DNA of 64,000 nt from Planctomycetota bacterium (GTDB lineage: Bacteria > Planctomycetota > PLA2), in assembly GCA_021776785.1 (NCBI GenBank), contig JAJFFF010000049.1, forward strand, positions 1 through 64,000, in the 5' to 3' direction. Positions 34,652 to 43,428 of this stretch are shown here, one piece after another (the stretch's first letter is position 1; each line of letters starts with the position of its first letter). A program made the translations under genes and the position numbers. The notes beneath the pieces were generated by a model. That model was not told the DNA's origin, ran no database searches, and worked only from the letters and a program-made list of their open reading frames with translations.

Positions 34652-35632
34652 CTACTTCTTGTGCTTCTCGTAAAACCCGAGCCATTCGTCGAGTACGGCT
34701 TTGACTTCGCGCCGCGCCTTGGGAGGGCCCGTCACTTCCGCATTGTCGCCGTGTTGCAGCGACCAGTCCACGACCCAGCGGTGGCTGTCGGTCCGAACGT
34801 GACGTTCGATCGCGCCGCCCGCCTTCTCCTTGATCTCGGTCGCCGGACCCAGCTCGCGGACGTAGCGCGCTGCCGCTTCGGCAAACTTCACGCGGACGGT
34901 GTCGTCGTTGGGCGAAGGACGATAGAAGTCCGACCGCCGATAGCGCTGCGCGTTGAAGCTGCGCGGCTTCTCGAATGTCTTGTCGGTAAGCGTGACCGAA
35001 CGGATGCGATCGACGCGGAAGCTGAGTTCCTTGGAGCGCAACGAGTCCCGCCCCACCACGTAGACCTGACCGAGATGATCGATCAAGGCGTACGGTCGCA
35101 CGCGCCGTTCGGTCAGGGCGCGCCGCCGCTGCGTGTAGTACTCCAGCTCGATCTCGCGCTGATCGTTCATTGCTTGCTCGATTAGCTTGACACGTGAACC
35201 GAACGTGCCCGACGCCCGTCGTGCACCGATACGCCGCGCGAGTTTTTTCACGTCGCGCGTACCGAGCGAACGCTCGAGTTTGCGAATCAATCCGGCCACG
35301 GCTTGCGCCATCGGAGCGCCGCGCGCGGGCGGGATGGAACGGAGCGCGAGCAAGAGCGTCGCTGCTTCCGACATCGTGAGCCGCGCCGGGCGTTTGAAGT
35401 GCTCCGCGAAACGCAAGATCACACGGTCTTCTTCCGTGAAGCAAGCGATGTAGTCGTGCGGCATGTACGGCGGCACACCGCACAGCATCAGCGCTTCGGG
35501 AATCTCGCGTTTGGCCGCCTGCGCGCTGATGCCCAGGTGGTCGCCGATCTCGCGAAACGTAATTCCGGGACGCGAACGCAGCAGCGGGATGAGCGAAAGG
35601 TAGAGGCGCAACTTCGCCAGCGGGAGCGCCAT
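34652..35632 (-). CDS. WYL-domain transcriptional regulator, PafC-like
   Basis: 326 residues from ATG 35632. A winged helix-turn-helix (ITFREIGDHLGIS) is followed by a WYL domain (RPYALIDHLGQVYVVGRDSLR) and a C-terminal extension (VDWSLQHGDNAEVTGP). It overlaps the upstream WYL gene by ATGA. Two adjacent WYL genes of this shape are the PafBC arrangement, where the pair activates DNA-damage genes in actinobacteria. The role here is inferred from arrangement. Confidence 0.85.
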   Translation of the reverse strand: MALPLAKLRLYLSLIPLLRSRPGITFREIGDHLGISAQAAKREIPEALMLCGVPPYMPHDYIACFTEEDRVILRFAEHFKRPARLTMSEAATLLLALRSIPPARGAPMAQAVAGLIRKLERSLGTRDVKKLARRIGARRASGTFGSRVKLIEQAMNDQREIELEYYTQRRRALTERRVRPYALIDHLGQVYVVGRDSLRSKELSFRVDRIRSVTLTDKTFEKPRSFNAQRYRRSDFYRPSPNDDTVRVKFAEAAARYVRELGPATEIKEKAGGAIERHVRTDSHRWVVDWSLQHGDNAEVTGPPKARREVKAVLDEWLGFYEKHKK

Positions 35633-36663
35633 CAGTCGTACCTCTTGCGAAGTTCTTGCAGGTGAGCGATCGCCTGTTTGCGAAGCCACGCCGGCTTCAC
35701 GACGGCGCACTGACCGCTAAACGACGCCAAATACTGCAGCAACTTGCTATGCGTGTGATCGCTCTTGCGCACTTTCAGATGCAGCACGCCGGTGCCGTCT
35801 TTGCGCTCCTCAAACGTTTGCCCACGCCGCAGGTTCTCTCGCACCATCCAAGCCACGTCGGAATGAAACACGATATGTGCGTCTTCCTCGTTGCCTTTTT
35901 CGTACTCCCACGGGTCGCGGTCGACGAATTTCTCGACGTCGAAGCCCGTCGGCATGTCGAACTCGGGTTTTTTACCCTTCGGCACAGCGACCGTGCCCTG
36001 GACGCGCGACAGTTTGAACTGGCGGAGGTCGTCGCGGGCGAGATCGAGCCCGACGAGATACCACTCGCCGCCGCGATAGCCGAGCCCATACGGATGCACT
36101 TGGCGCTGTTGCACGCGGTTTGTGCTCGCGGCCTTGTACTTGAACTTCGCAGGCTTGCGTCGCGCCACCGCATTGACGAGACGATCTAAGTTGTCGAGAA
36201 CGGCGCGGTCGCGCTTGCCGCGTGTGAACGCGTGCACACGCTTTTGCGTGACGCTTGCCGCGACCTCTTCTTGGAGCGGCGAATCGATCGCCATCTTCAA
36301 CAGCGCGGAACGCAAGTTGGCGTGCACGGCGTCGTTGCCGTTGCGCGCCGAGTTACCGAGCATCACGAGCAACGTGGCCTCATCTTGGGTCAGCGCCAAT
36401 TCGGTATGAAAGTACGCTTCGCGCGGAATGAAGTAGCCGTCGCGTCCTTGCTCGTCGCTCGCGATGTACTCGACTGGAATGCCGATTTCGCGAAGTTCTT
36501 TCTTGTCGCGGTCAAACCGCTTTTCGACGGCGTCCTCGCGCGCAAAGTCGTTGTAGCCCACGACGGATTTGCGAATCGTGGAGAACGGAACGGGTTCTCC
36601 CGAGGCCAATAAATAGGCCACGAGATTCATCAAACGTTCAAACTTGGGGACTGCGTCGATCAT
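35632..36663 (-). CDS. WYL-domain transcriptional regulator, PafB-like
   Basis: 343 residues from ATG 36663. The N-terminal winged helix-turn-helix begins FERLMNLVAYLLAS and includes VEKRFDRDKKELREIG. The WYL domain holds VHPYGLGYRGGEWYLVGLDL, and the C-terminal WCX-type part ends KQAIAHLQELRKRYD. It is the first of two coupled WYL genes and lies 14 bases upstream of the MATE gene's end on the same strand. WYL domains are thought to sense single-stranded nucleic acid or other ligands. Confidence 0.88.
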   Translation of the reverse strand: MIDAVPKFERLMNLVAYLLASGEPVPFSTIRKSVVGYNDFAREDAVEKRFDRDKKELREIGIPVEYIASDEQGRDGYFIPREAYFHTELALTQDEATLLVMLGNSARNGNDAVHANLRSALLKMAIDSPLQEEVAASVTQKRVHAFTRGKRDRAVLDNLDRLVNAVARRKPAKFKYKAASTNRVQQRQVHPYGLGYRGGEWYLVGLDLARDDLRQFKLSRVQGTVAVPKGKKPEFDMPTGFDVEKFVDRDPWEYEKGNEEDAHIVFHSDVAWMVRENLRRGQTFEERKDGTGVLHLKVRKSDHTHSKLLQYLASFSGQCAVVKPAWLRKQAIAHLQELRKRYD

Positions 36664-36677
36664 GAAGATTGGGGATT

Positions 36678-38069
36678 CTACTGGATCTTCTTGTCTTTCC
36701 ACCCGCCCTGGTTCCAAACAATGGCGTAAAGGGCGGCGACGAGTGCTGTTGATCCAACCAGACTCCACCACAGATCGGAGCGCAGGTAGGCATCGCTGTG
36801 GGTACAGATCCATGCGGCGATGGGCACTTGAACCACCAGAAAGCCGACGGTGTCGAGGAAAAGAGGCATTTTCGTGGAGCCTGCTCCGTTGAGCGTTTGG
36901 GCCAACGTGATGCCGATTCCCGCGAACGCGTAGCCGAAAACGGCGATGCGGAGATACTCGATCCCCCGGTGATAGGTCACGAGGTATCGTGGATCAACCT
37001 TCGGATCTTCGCCGAAAACGGACATGAGCCATGGCGCCCAGATCCAATAGGCCACGCCGATGCCCGCCATCGTGACGATGTCTAAGACGACCGCGGCCCA
37101 GCCCGCGGTGGCGGCTCGTTTCCGGTCGCCCGCGCCGAGTGCTTGGCCCACCATCGCCGCCCCGGCGGCCCCCCAGCCCACGCCGGTGAACGTCGCCACC
37201 ATGTCCAAGCGGAAGCCGACCGCGAGTGCGGCGTGGAGCGCGCCGCCTTGTCCGAACCGCGTCACGAGGTTCAAGATCGCGCCGTACGCGAAAACGCGCA
37301 CAACGAACTGGAGAGACGACGGCACGCCGATCCGCAATAGGTTCCAGATCATGCGCGGGCGGAGCCGGATGCGCTTGAGGATGAGTCGGACCGGCGCGGA
37401 GGGGCGTGTAATCAGATAGAGCCCAAACACCGCAAAAATGACGCGGGCAAAGATCGTTCCCCAAGCCGCGCCCGCCACGCCGAGTTTCGGAAATCCCCAG
37501 TAGCCCCAGACGAGCGCGATGTCGAGCACCACGTTCAAGAGGTTGGCGCCGATCAACAGCACCATCGGCCAGTGGGCGTTCCCGCCCGCGCGCAGGACCG
37601 CGGTGACCTGCATCAGCGCGAACATCGAGAACAGGCCGGCCGACGAAATCATCAAGTAGTCGTTGGCGGGGCCAAGCGCCTCGTCCGACGAGCCGAGCAG
37701 CAGATTGAGTTCGGTCGCGTAGATGTAGCTCGGGACGCCGATCACGACTGCGACAAAACCCAATACGATGAAGCTCTGCAGCGTGTTCGCGTTGGCGCGG
37801 TTGTAGTTGCGCATCCCGAAATTGCGTGAGATCACGGCGATCGAAGCGTTGTTGATCCCGTTCCCAATGAGTTGCGGAACGAGCAGGATCAGCGACGCTT
37901 GGTTGCAAGCGGCCAGCGCGAACGGCCCCAACTTCCCGACGATGATGAGATCGACGAGATTAAACAGGCTGTGAAAAAACATCCCGAGCACGAGCGGGAT
38001 GCCAAACGTCACCAGGCGCGGCACGACGCGGCCGCGATTGAGGTCGCCGGCCGCGCGCTTATCGGACAC
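36678..38069 (-). CDS. MATE-family efflux transporter
   Basis: 463 residues with about 12 membrane helices. The N-terminal part has IPLVLGMFFHSLFNLVDLIIVGKLGP, the MATE start, and the second half repeats the layout (FTGVGWGAAGAAMVGQALGAGD), as expected from the two-fold internal symmetry. These transporters export organic cations and drugs in exchange for sodium ions or protons. It is in the same orientation as the WYL pair below it, but no specific substrate is suggested. Confidence 0.92.
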   Translation of the reverse strand: MSDKRAAGDLNRGRVVPRLVTFGIPLVLGMFFHSLFNLVDLIIVGKLGPFALAACNQASLILLVPQLIGNGINNASIAVISRNFGMRNYNRANANTLQSFIVLGFVAVVIGVPSYIYATELNLLLGSSDEALGPANDYLMISSAGLFSMFALMQVTAVLRAGGNAHWPMVLLIGANLLNVVLDIALVWGYWGFPKLGVAGAAWGTIFARVIFAVFGLYLITRPSAPVRLILKRIRLRPRMIWNLLRIGVPSSLQFVVRVFAYGAILNLVTRFGQGGALHAALAVGFRLDMVATFTGVGWGAAGAAMVGQALGAGDRKRAATAGWAAVVLDIVTMAGIGVAYWIWAPWLMSVFGEDPKVDPRYLVTYHRGIEYLRIAVFGYAFAGIGITLAQTLNGAGSTKMPLFLDTVGFLVVQVPIAAWICTHSDAYLRSDLWWSLVGSTALVAALYAIVWNQGGWKDKKIQ

Positions 38070-38150
38070 AGTGGTCCTCAGCGGCGTGATTCGCGCGAAG
38101 GCGCGCTCGTGCGCTCGCGCTACGTCCGGTCATGAGTTTCCTCGCCGAGC

Positions 38151-39263
38151 CTAGCTCGCGAGAAGATGGGACACCGGCGTGTACTCGAGACCGAATGCCT
38201 CGGCGACGGCCGGGTGCGTGACCTTTCCATTCATGACGTTGATGCCTTGGGCGAAGCCGTCCGTGTTGAGCGAAGCCAAGCCCTGATCGGCGAGGCGCAA
38301 CGCAAACGGGAGCGTGGCGTTCGTGAGTGCAAACGTGGACGTGCGCGGAACGGCGCCGGGCATATTCGCGACGCAGTAGTGTAAAACGTCGTCGACCACA
38401 AACGTCGGCTTCGTGTGCGTGGTCGGCGTGCAGGTCTCGACGCAGCCGCCCTGATCCACGGCCACGTCAACGATGACGGCGCCTTTCTTCATGTCCTTTA
38501 GGTAGCTACGCGGCACCAGGATCGGCGCCTTGGCGCCCTCGATTAACACGGCGCCGATCAGGAGGTCCGCGCGCTCGCAGGCGCGACGAATCGACTCCGG
38601 GTTGGAGGCGAGCGTCGTGACGTTCGCCGGCATGACATCGTCGAGATAGCGCAGGCGCTCCAAGTCGATGTCTAAGATCGTGACGCGCGCGCCAAGGCCC
38701 GCCGCCATCCACGCGGCCTGCGTGCCGACCACACCGCCGCCGATGATGACGACTTCCGATGCGGGCACGCCGGGCACACCGCCGATCAACACGCCGCGTC
38801 CGCCGTACGGCTTTTGCAAGTAGTACGTACCCACTTGACTGGCCATCCGCCCCGCCACTTCCGACATGGGGGTGAGCAACGGCAGGCGACCCTCGTCATC
38901 TTCAATCGTTTCGTACGCGATGCACGTCGCGCCCGTCGCAATCATGCCGTTCGTGAGCTCTTCCGAGGCCGCGAAGTGGAAGTACGTGAACACGAGTTGG
39001 TCCTTGCGGATCATCCCGTACTCGACGGGTTGCGGCTCTTTGACTTTCACGATCATGTCGGCGCGCGCGAAGATCTCGGCGGGCGTCGCGACGACTTCGA
39101 CGCCGGCGGCGCGGTAGTCGTCGGCGGTGACTCCACTGCCCGTTCCGCCGTCTTTTTCGACCAAGACGGTGTGGCCGCGGGCGTGGAGCTGAGCTGCGCC
39201 ACCGGGCACCATCGCGATCCGGTTTTCGTTGTCCTTAATCTCTGCGGGGACGCCGACGATCAT
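38151..39263 (-). CDS. ald: Alanine dehydrogenase
   Basis: Ald interconverts L-alanine and pyruvate plus ammonia with NAD. From ATG 39263 it has 370 residues, the usual size. Signatures are [18 protein letters not shown] at the N-terminus, [11 protein letters not shown] with the substrate Lys, the NAD fingerprint [13 protein letters not shown] and the end [14 protein letters not shown]. It is a single gene with upstream sequence of about 130 bases before the coiled-coil gene. Confidence 0.96.
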   Translation of the reverse strand: MIVGVPAEIKDNENRIAMVPGGAAQLHARGHTVLVEKDGGTGSGVTADDYRAAGVEVVATPAEIFARADMIVKVKEPQPVEYGMIRKDQLVFTYFHFAASEELTNGMIATGATCIAYETIEDDEGRLPLLTPMSEVAGRMASQVGTYYLQKPYGGRGVLIGGVPGVPASEVVIIGGGVVGTQAAWMAAGLGARVTILDIDLERLRYLDDVMPANVTTLASNPESIRRACERADLLIGAVLIEGAKAPILVPRSYLKDMKKGAVIVDVAVDQGGCVETCTPTTHTKPTFVVDDVLHYCVANMPGAVPRTSTFALTNATLPFALRLADQGLASLNTDGFAQGINVMNGKVTHPAVAEAFGLEYTPVSHLLAS

Positions 39264-39395
39264 CGAGAATTCCTCCTGGCCGCACGGTGATCTCACCGCG
39301 AGCGGCGGGAGTGTAGCAAGGCGAGCCGGTCCCCGGAATTTCGAACCGATTCAAAGGGCGCCGCGCGCCAGGAATTCGGCGGGTGAGCGGCTAAT

Positions 39396-40178
39396 CTAGC
39401 GGTTGCGGCGGCCGATGCCGCGGCGGACGCTACTCGTCCGGGCGACGGTGCGTTCGACCACCAGCGCGGCGGAATCGCTGCCGATCACGCCGGCCAGTAC
39501 GCGCTGAGTTTCGTTATTGATTTTTTCGCGCTCGTCATTCAGACGATTGCGTCGCTCCTCAGGCGAGAGGCTCTTGACGTCGGCGGAAGGCTCGCGGACG
39601 AACACGGTCACGAGATCGTCGTTGGATTCGACGTACACGCGGATCGCGGACTCGACTTTCTCGCGGACTCCGTCGCCCATCGCCGTCATCTCGTTGTTTC
39701 GGACCAAACGATCGATGCGTCGCATGAGATTGCGGGTCATTCCTTCGAGCCGGCGCCGCCGCTCCACGCGCTTTTGCAGCGCCATGAAGTACTCCTCGTC
39801 CTCTTGCGTGAACGCGTAGTCGCCTTCGTTGTCGCGGCCGGGCAAGGCAAGTCTAGGATCGCCTTCCGCACCCGTGGCATTGGGATCTTTGGACTTTGTG
39901 GAAACGGGACGCGCACGACGCAGTCGATCGAACGCACCCACGAGGTCGCTGTTTTCCGCGCGCAGTTTGCTCACTTCGGCGCCGAGGTTTTTGAGGCGTG
40001 TTTCAAGTGCGCGAAGCTGCGCGGCGTGGACTTCCTCGCTGGCGGTGCCGCGGGACGGGCCTGACGTTCGCCGTTGCAGCTTCGCGTCGATGTCCTCGCT
40101 CAGGCTGGAGTGAGAAACCCAGAGAGCACCCACAGCTGCGGTGAGCGCCAAAATGAGGCCGACGAGAAGTTTCTGCAT
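39396..40178 (-). CDS. Membrane-anchored coiled-coil protein, hypothetical
   Basis: 260 residues from ATG 40178. An N-terminal hydrophobic segment (QKLLVGLILALTAAVGALWV) may be a signal anchor. Two stretches of heptad-like sequence follow, HAAQLRALETRLKNLGAEVSKLRAENSDLV and a more basic region. The mature part should lie in the periplasm. The function and family are unknown. A palindromic A/T-rich sequence at 40250-40259 lies upstream and could be part of its promoter. Confidence 0.7.
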   Translation of the reverse strand: MQKLLVGLILALTAAVGALWVSHSSLSEDIDAKLQRRTSGPSRGTASEEVHAAQLRALETRLKNLGAEVSKLRAENSDLVGAFDRLRRARPVSTKSKDPNATGAEGDPRLALPGRDNEGDYAFTQEDEEYFMALQKRVERRRRLEGMTRNLMRRIDRLVRNNEMTAMGDGVREKVESAIRVYVESNDDLVTVFVREPSADVKSLSPEERRNRLNDEREKINNETQRVLAGVIGSDSAALVVERTVARTSSVRRGIGRRNR

Positions 40179-40249
40179 GACTCTGCAAGACCGGCGGAGG
40201 AGTTCCGCCAACCTTGGGGTTAGACGGTGTCCGCGCGGGCGTTGTTCCT

Positions 40250-40259
40250 ACTATATAGT
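40250..40259. promoter_or_regulatory. A/T-rich palindrome, possible -10 region
   Basis: ACTATATAGT is a perfect 10-base palindrome in an otherwise GC-rich gap of 180 bases, 72 bases upstream of the coiled-coil gene at 40178. It could provide a -10 box on the minus strand (TATAGT), but no good -35 pairs with it. Confidence 0.25.
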
Positions 40260-40358
40260 CGTGCAACCCGACGGGCGACCTGAGGTTTTGGGCGAATTTG
40301 AGACGGGCCGTCGGCGGAACCGCGCCGCAAGCGCCGAAAATCAGGCTCGGGAAGGCGC

Positions 40359-41387
40359 TCAGGCGGCCCGCCGCCGTCGACGCCGCGCGGCGAGAGCCCC
40401 GATCAAGACGAGCATTCCCAAGTACGACGGCTCCGGAATCGGAGACAAGCGGAACCCGTTTACGTAGCCGGTCACCGGGTCGACGTACACGCCGGCGATG
40501 AATCCGGTTTCGCTGATGCTGTTGGCCGAGGCGAAGACCGTTCCGGCCGGCAAGAACGGGCTCAGGTCGATCAACGTTTCGTCGGGGAGCCAGAGAACGG
40601 CCCGCCCCTCGGATGTCCCCACCATCAAACCTTGGTTGTTGACATCGAACGCGTCAGACGAGTTCGGCCCAAAGTCGGGTAGCTCGTGCACTCCGGCGGC
40701 GTCCCAGTACACGGCGCGCGTCGTCGGAAATCCGGAGTTTCCAACGACGACATCGTGATCGTTGATCCCGCGGGCGATCCCATCGATGTCGCCGACCAAC
40801 GGGTCGAGAAAGTTGAGCGTTCCGTCGTAGTAAAACGGCGCGAACGCTGCGGTCCCGCCCGTCATGTGTCCAAGGTTGTTGATGAACCCGCCAAAACTTC
40901 CCGCGCCGGCGCCGATGTCCACGTTGGTTCCGTCCGGAAGCCACAGGGTCGCGCGCTGCACGCCACCCACGACATCACTTCCCGAGACGGCGCCCGCGTC
41001 ATTGATGCCGAGCGCCACACTGCCCGCGCCGCCGTTGGCCAACTCGACGGGCGCGCCGCCCGTCCACTTGAACGGGAACGATCCGACGCCGGTGACGAAC
41101 GAGAACCCCACGATTTCGCCGCCGTTGTTGATGCCGCGCCCAAACATGCGGCGGCCATCGACGCGTCCAATGTCGTTAAACGTGCCGTCAAGCGACCAAA
41201 ACCCCGCGTGATCTTGGCCCGGCTCGAATTGCCAACCCGATACCGTGCCGGCATTGTTGACGCCGATGGCGGCTGCGTCGAACGAGCCGATTCCCGGCAA
41301 GTTTGTAAACGTATAGGTCGGATCGGCGAACGCGGGCGTCGTGCAAACCGCGATCAAGCCGATGGAAAGGGCGAGTCGAAACCACAT
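40359..41387 (-). CDS. HAF-repeat protein with PEP-CTERM anchor
   Basis: 342 residues. A signal peptide (MWFRLALSIGLIAVCTTPAFA) is followed by about seven HAF-type repeats with GINNGGEIVG and GINDAGAVSG cores, likely a beta-propeller-like secreted domain. The C-terminus is a PEP-CTERM sorting signal: IPEPSYLGMLVLIGALAARRRRRRA, that is Pro-Glu-Pro, a hydrophobic helix and an Arg cluster. Such proteins are exported and processed by exosortase. No exosortase is in the window. It is divergent from the porin gene across 221 bases. Confidence 0.88.
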   Translation of the reverse strand: MWFRLALSIGLIAVCTTPAFADPTYTFTNLPGIGSFDAAAIGVNNAGTVSGWQFEPGQDHAGFWSLDGTFNDIGRVDGRRMFGRGINNGGEIVGFSFVTGVGSFPFKWTGGAPVELANGGAGSVALGINDAGAVSGSDVVGGVQRATLWLPDGTNVDIGAGAGSFGGFINNLGHMTGGTAAFAPFYYDGTLNFLDPLVGDIDGIARGINDHDVVVGNSGFPTTRAVYWDAAGVHELPDFGPNSSDAFDVNNQGLMVGTSEGRAVLWLPDETLIDLSPFLPAGTVFASANSISETGFIAGVYVDPVTGYVNGFRLSPIPEPSYLGMLVLIGALAARRRRRRAA

Positions 41388-41608
41388 AGGGAGATTCTAG
41401 AAAACCAAGGCGGTGCCGAGCGCGCCAAAACGCCCGCGCCTGGTTCCGTTTGTTCACTCGGCGCGACGTTGTCGACAAAATCACGATTCTCTCGTTCGAA
41501 AACACGTCGTTTGGATCGAGCGCGCGCAGGCCGTCGCGCCGCCATCGGGCCGGATCAAGATTTCCCTGCACCCTTGACAGTCTCCCGCCAAACCGGGACC
41601 TTACGCGC

Positions 41609-42889
41609 GTGCGTCTTGTCCTATCGTCCCTCCTCCTGATGGCGGCGGCTTCGTGGGCGGGCGAAAACGACAGGCTCGATCGCCTCGAAACAGAGAACGC
41701 CGAACTGCGGCGCCGTTTGGACGCGCTGGAAAAACGCGACCATTCCGGACTCGAAGCGGTCATCGAGACGTATCTCAGCGAGCGCGAATCCGAAGCCGAC
41801 GACGGCGGGGATCACGGCCTGGGCCTCAACCTCGTTGTCGATAGCGGCTCGGTGCGCGGCGTGTTTCAGCTCTTTGGCGACGTCGGCTTGCGGACCGACA
41901 ACCCGGAAGTGCCCGGTCGCTCGAACACGTTTTTCTTCAGCGGGTCTACGACGTTCTTCTTTACCGCGCGGGCTGGCGACAACTTCCACGTGTTGTCCGA
42001 GACCGTGTTCGTCGGCAAGATCGCGAGCGACCCGGCCGAAACAGATCACGGGGACTTCGACCAAGAGCGTCTCTGGGGCGCATGGGCATTTTCGGACGCC
42101 ATTCAGATCAAGTTCGGCTTGGAACACGGGCCCATCTCGCGGTGGAACAACATCTACCACCACGGGCGCTGGCTTGAGCTGACGATCAACCGACCGTTTC
42201 TCGCGCGCTTCGAAGGCGGCGGCGGCATCTTGCCGGCGCACAACGCTGGCGTTGAGGTCACGGGCAAGATTCGCTCGAACGCGGGTGTGTTTGAGTACAC
42301 GTTTGTGTTGTCGAACGGACGCGGACGGATCCCTACGGACACGCAAGAGTTTTCAGACCGCAACGACGGCAAGGCTGTCGATTTGGGCATCGCACTTCGG
42401 CCCAAGTCGGTGCCGAATCTTTGGGTCGCACTCTTTGTGCGGGTCGATGACATTCCGGCCGATCCGACCAATCCGGCACGCCTGCGTTCGATCCGCGAAG
42501 TGATCGGAAGTTTTCAAGTCGATTATCGCGGCGATGCGTTCGAGATCCTCGCCGAGTTTGTTGTGGTCGAGAACCGCGATCGCCAGAGCGGAATGAATTT
42601 TACGCACTACGCGGGATACGTTCAGATTGCGTATCGCTACCGCGAGTTGTGGACGCCCTATTTCCGCTTTGATCTGCGCACGATGGATCGCGGCGATCCG
42701 TACTACGCCCCGTTCAATCGCGATTTGGACGTGTGGGAAGCGCTGATCGGAATTCGTTACGACTTCATTCCGAACGCGTCGCTGAAGTTCGAAATCGGTT
42801 TTGGCGACCGCGAAGCCCGCGATGGAAGCGGTACCGTCGGCGAAGAAGACGTGTTCCGGCTCGGTTTGCAGTTAGCCTGGGTGTTTTGA
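41609..42889 (+). CDS. Outer-membrane beta-barrel porin-like protein
   Basis: 426 residues from GTG 41609, which gives a signal peptide (VRLVLSSLLLMAAASWAG); ATG 41450 would put 53 odd residues before it. A short coiled coil (RLDRLETENAELRRRLDAL) follows, as in trimeric porins. Then comes a beta-barrel with alternating hydrophobic strands (GVFQLFGDVGL, YTFVLSNGRG, ALIGIRYDFI), ending in LQLAWVF with a terminal Phe, the outer-membrane insertion signature. The stop overlaps the next start (TGATG). Its ligand is unknown; the neighbour suggests an anion such as phosphate. Confidence 0.8.
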   Translation: MRLVLSSLLLMAAASWAGENDRLDRLETENAELRRRLDALEKRDHSGLEAVIETYLSERESEADDGGDHGLGLNLVVDSGSVRGVFQLFGDVGLRTDNPEVPGRSNTFFFSGSTTFFFTARAGDNFHVLSETVFVGKIASDPAETDHGDFDQERLWGAWAFSDAIQIKFGLEHGPISRWNNIYHHGRWLELTINRPFLARFEGGGGILPAHNAGVEVTGKIRSNAGVFEYTFVLSNGRGRIPTDTQEFSDRNDGKAVDLGIALRPKSVPNLWVALFVRVDDIPADPTNPARLRSIREVIGSFQVDYRGDAFEILAEFVVVENRDRQSGMNFTHYAGYVQIAYRYRELWTPYFRFDLRTMDRGDPYYAPFNRDLDVWEALIGIRYDFIPNASLKFEIGFGDREARDGSGTVGEEDVFRLGLQLAWVF

Positions 42890-43428
42890 TGCACACCCTC
42901 GTTCGGTTCCTCCTGCTCTGTTCGCTCGCCGCGGTCTTACCGGGCGCGTTGGCTGTGCACGCCGATGAGATCGTCGCCGATTCGTCCCAATCGAGCGTCA
43001 AGCCGAAGCCGATCTCGTATGCGGTGATTGTTCACAAGAAAAACCCCGTCAAGGGCATCTCGTTTAGTGAACTGCGCGCGTTCATGAAGCTCGACCGGCA
43101 GTTTTGGCCTAACAAGAAGCGCTGCGAAGTGTTCTTGCCGGGGCGCAAGACCGGCGCCTACAAGCTCGTGCTCGAGCGCATCTACAAAATGAAGCACAAA
43201 AAGCTTCAGAAGTACTGGGTGCGGAAGCTGTACGCGGGCGATATCCCGGCGAAGCCTTCCTACGTCCCGTCGGCGCAAGCCGCGAGCGCGCAGGTCAAAC
43301 GCAGCCTCGGCGGTTTGTCGGTTGTGCGATCGGACCGCGTGACCAAAGACGTGCGTGTGTTGACGATCGACGGCAAGAAGCCGGGCGATGCGAAATACGC
43401 GCTCACCGAGAAGTCGAAGAAGCGCTGA
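42889..43428 (+). CDS. Small periplasmic PstS-like substrate-binding-domain protein
   Basis: 179 residues from ATG 42889, overlapping the porin stop. A signal peptide (MHTLVRFLLLCSLAAVLPGALAVHA) leads to a compact domain with the pattern of phosphate-binding-type proteins: YAVIVHKKNPVKGISFSELRAFMK and SAQAASAQVKRSLGGLSVV. It is shorter than a full PstS, so it may be a half-domain or accessory protein. The coupling to a porin suggests a joint uptake role. Its 3' end overlaps the kinase gene on the other strand by 26 bases. Confidence 0.75.
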   Translation: MHTLVRFLLLCSLAAVLPGALAVHADEIVADSSQSSVKPKPISYAVIVHKKNPVKGISFSELRAFMKLDRQFWPNKKRCEVFLPGRKTGAYKLVLERIYKMKHKKLQKYWVRKLYAGDIPAKPSYVPSAQAASAQVKRSLGGLSVVRSDRVTKDVRVLTIDGKKPGDAKYALTEKSKKR

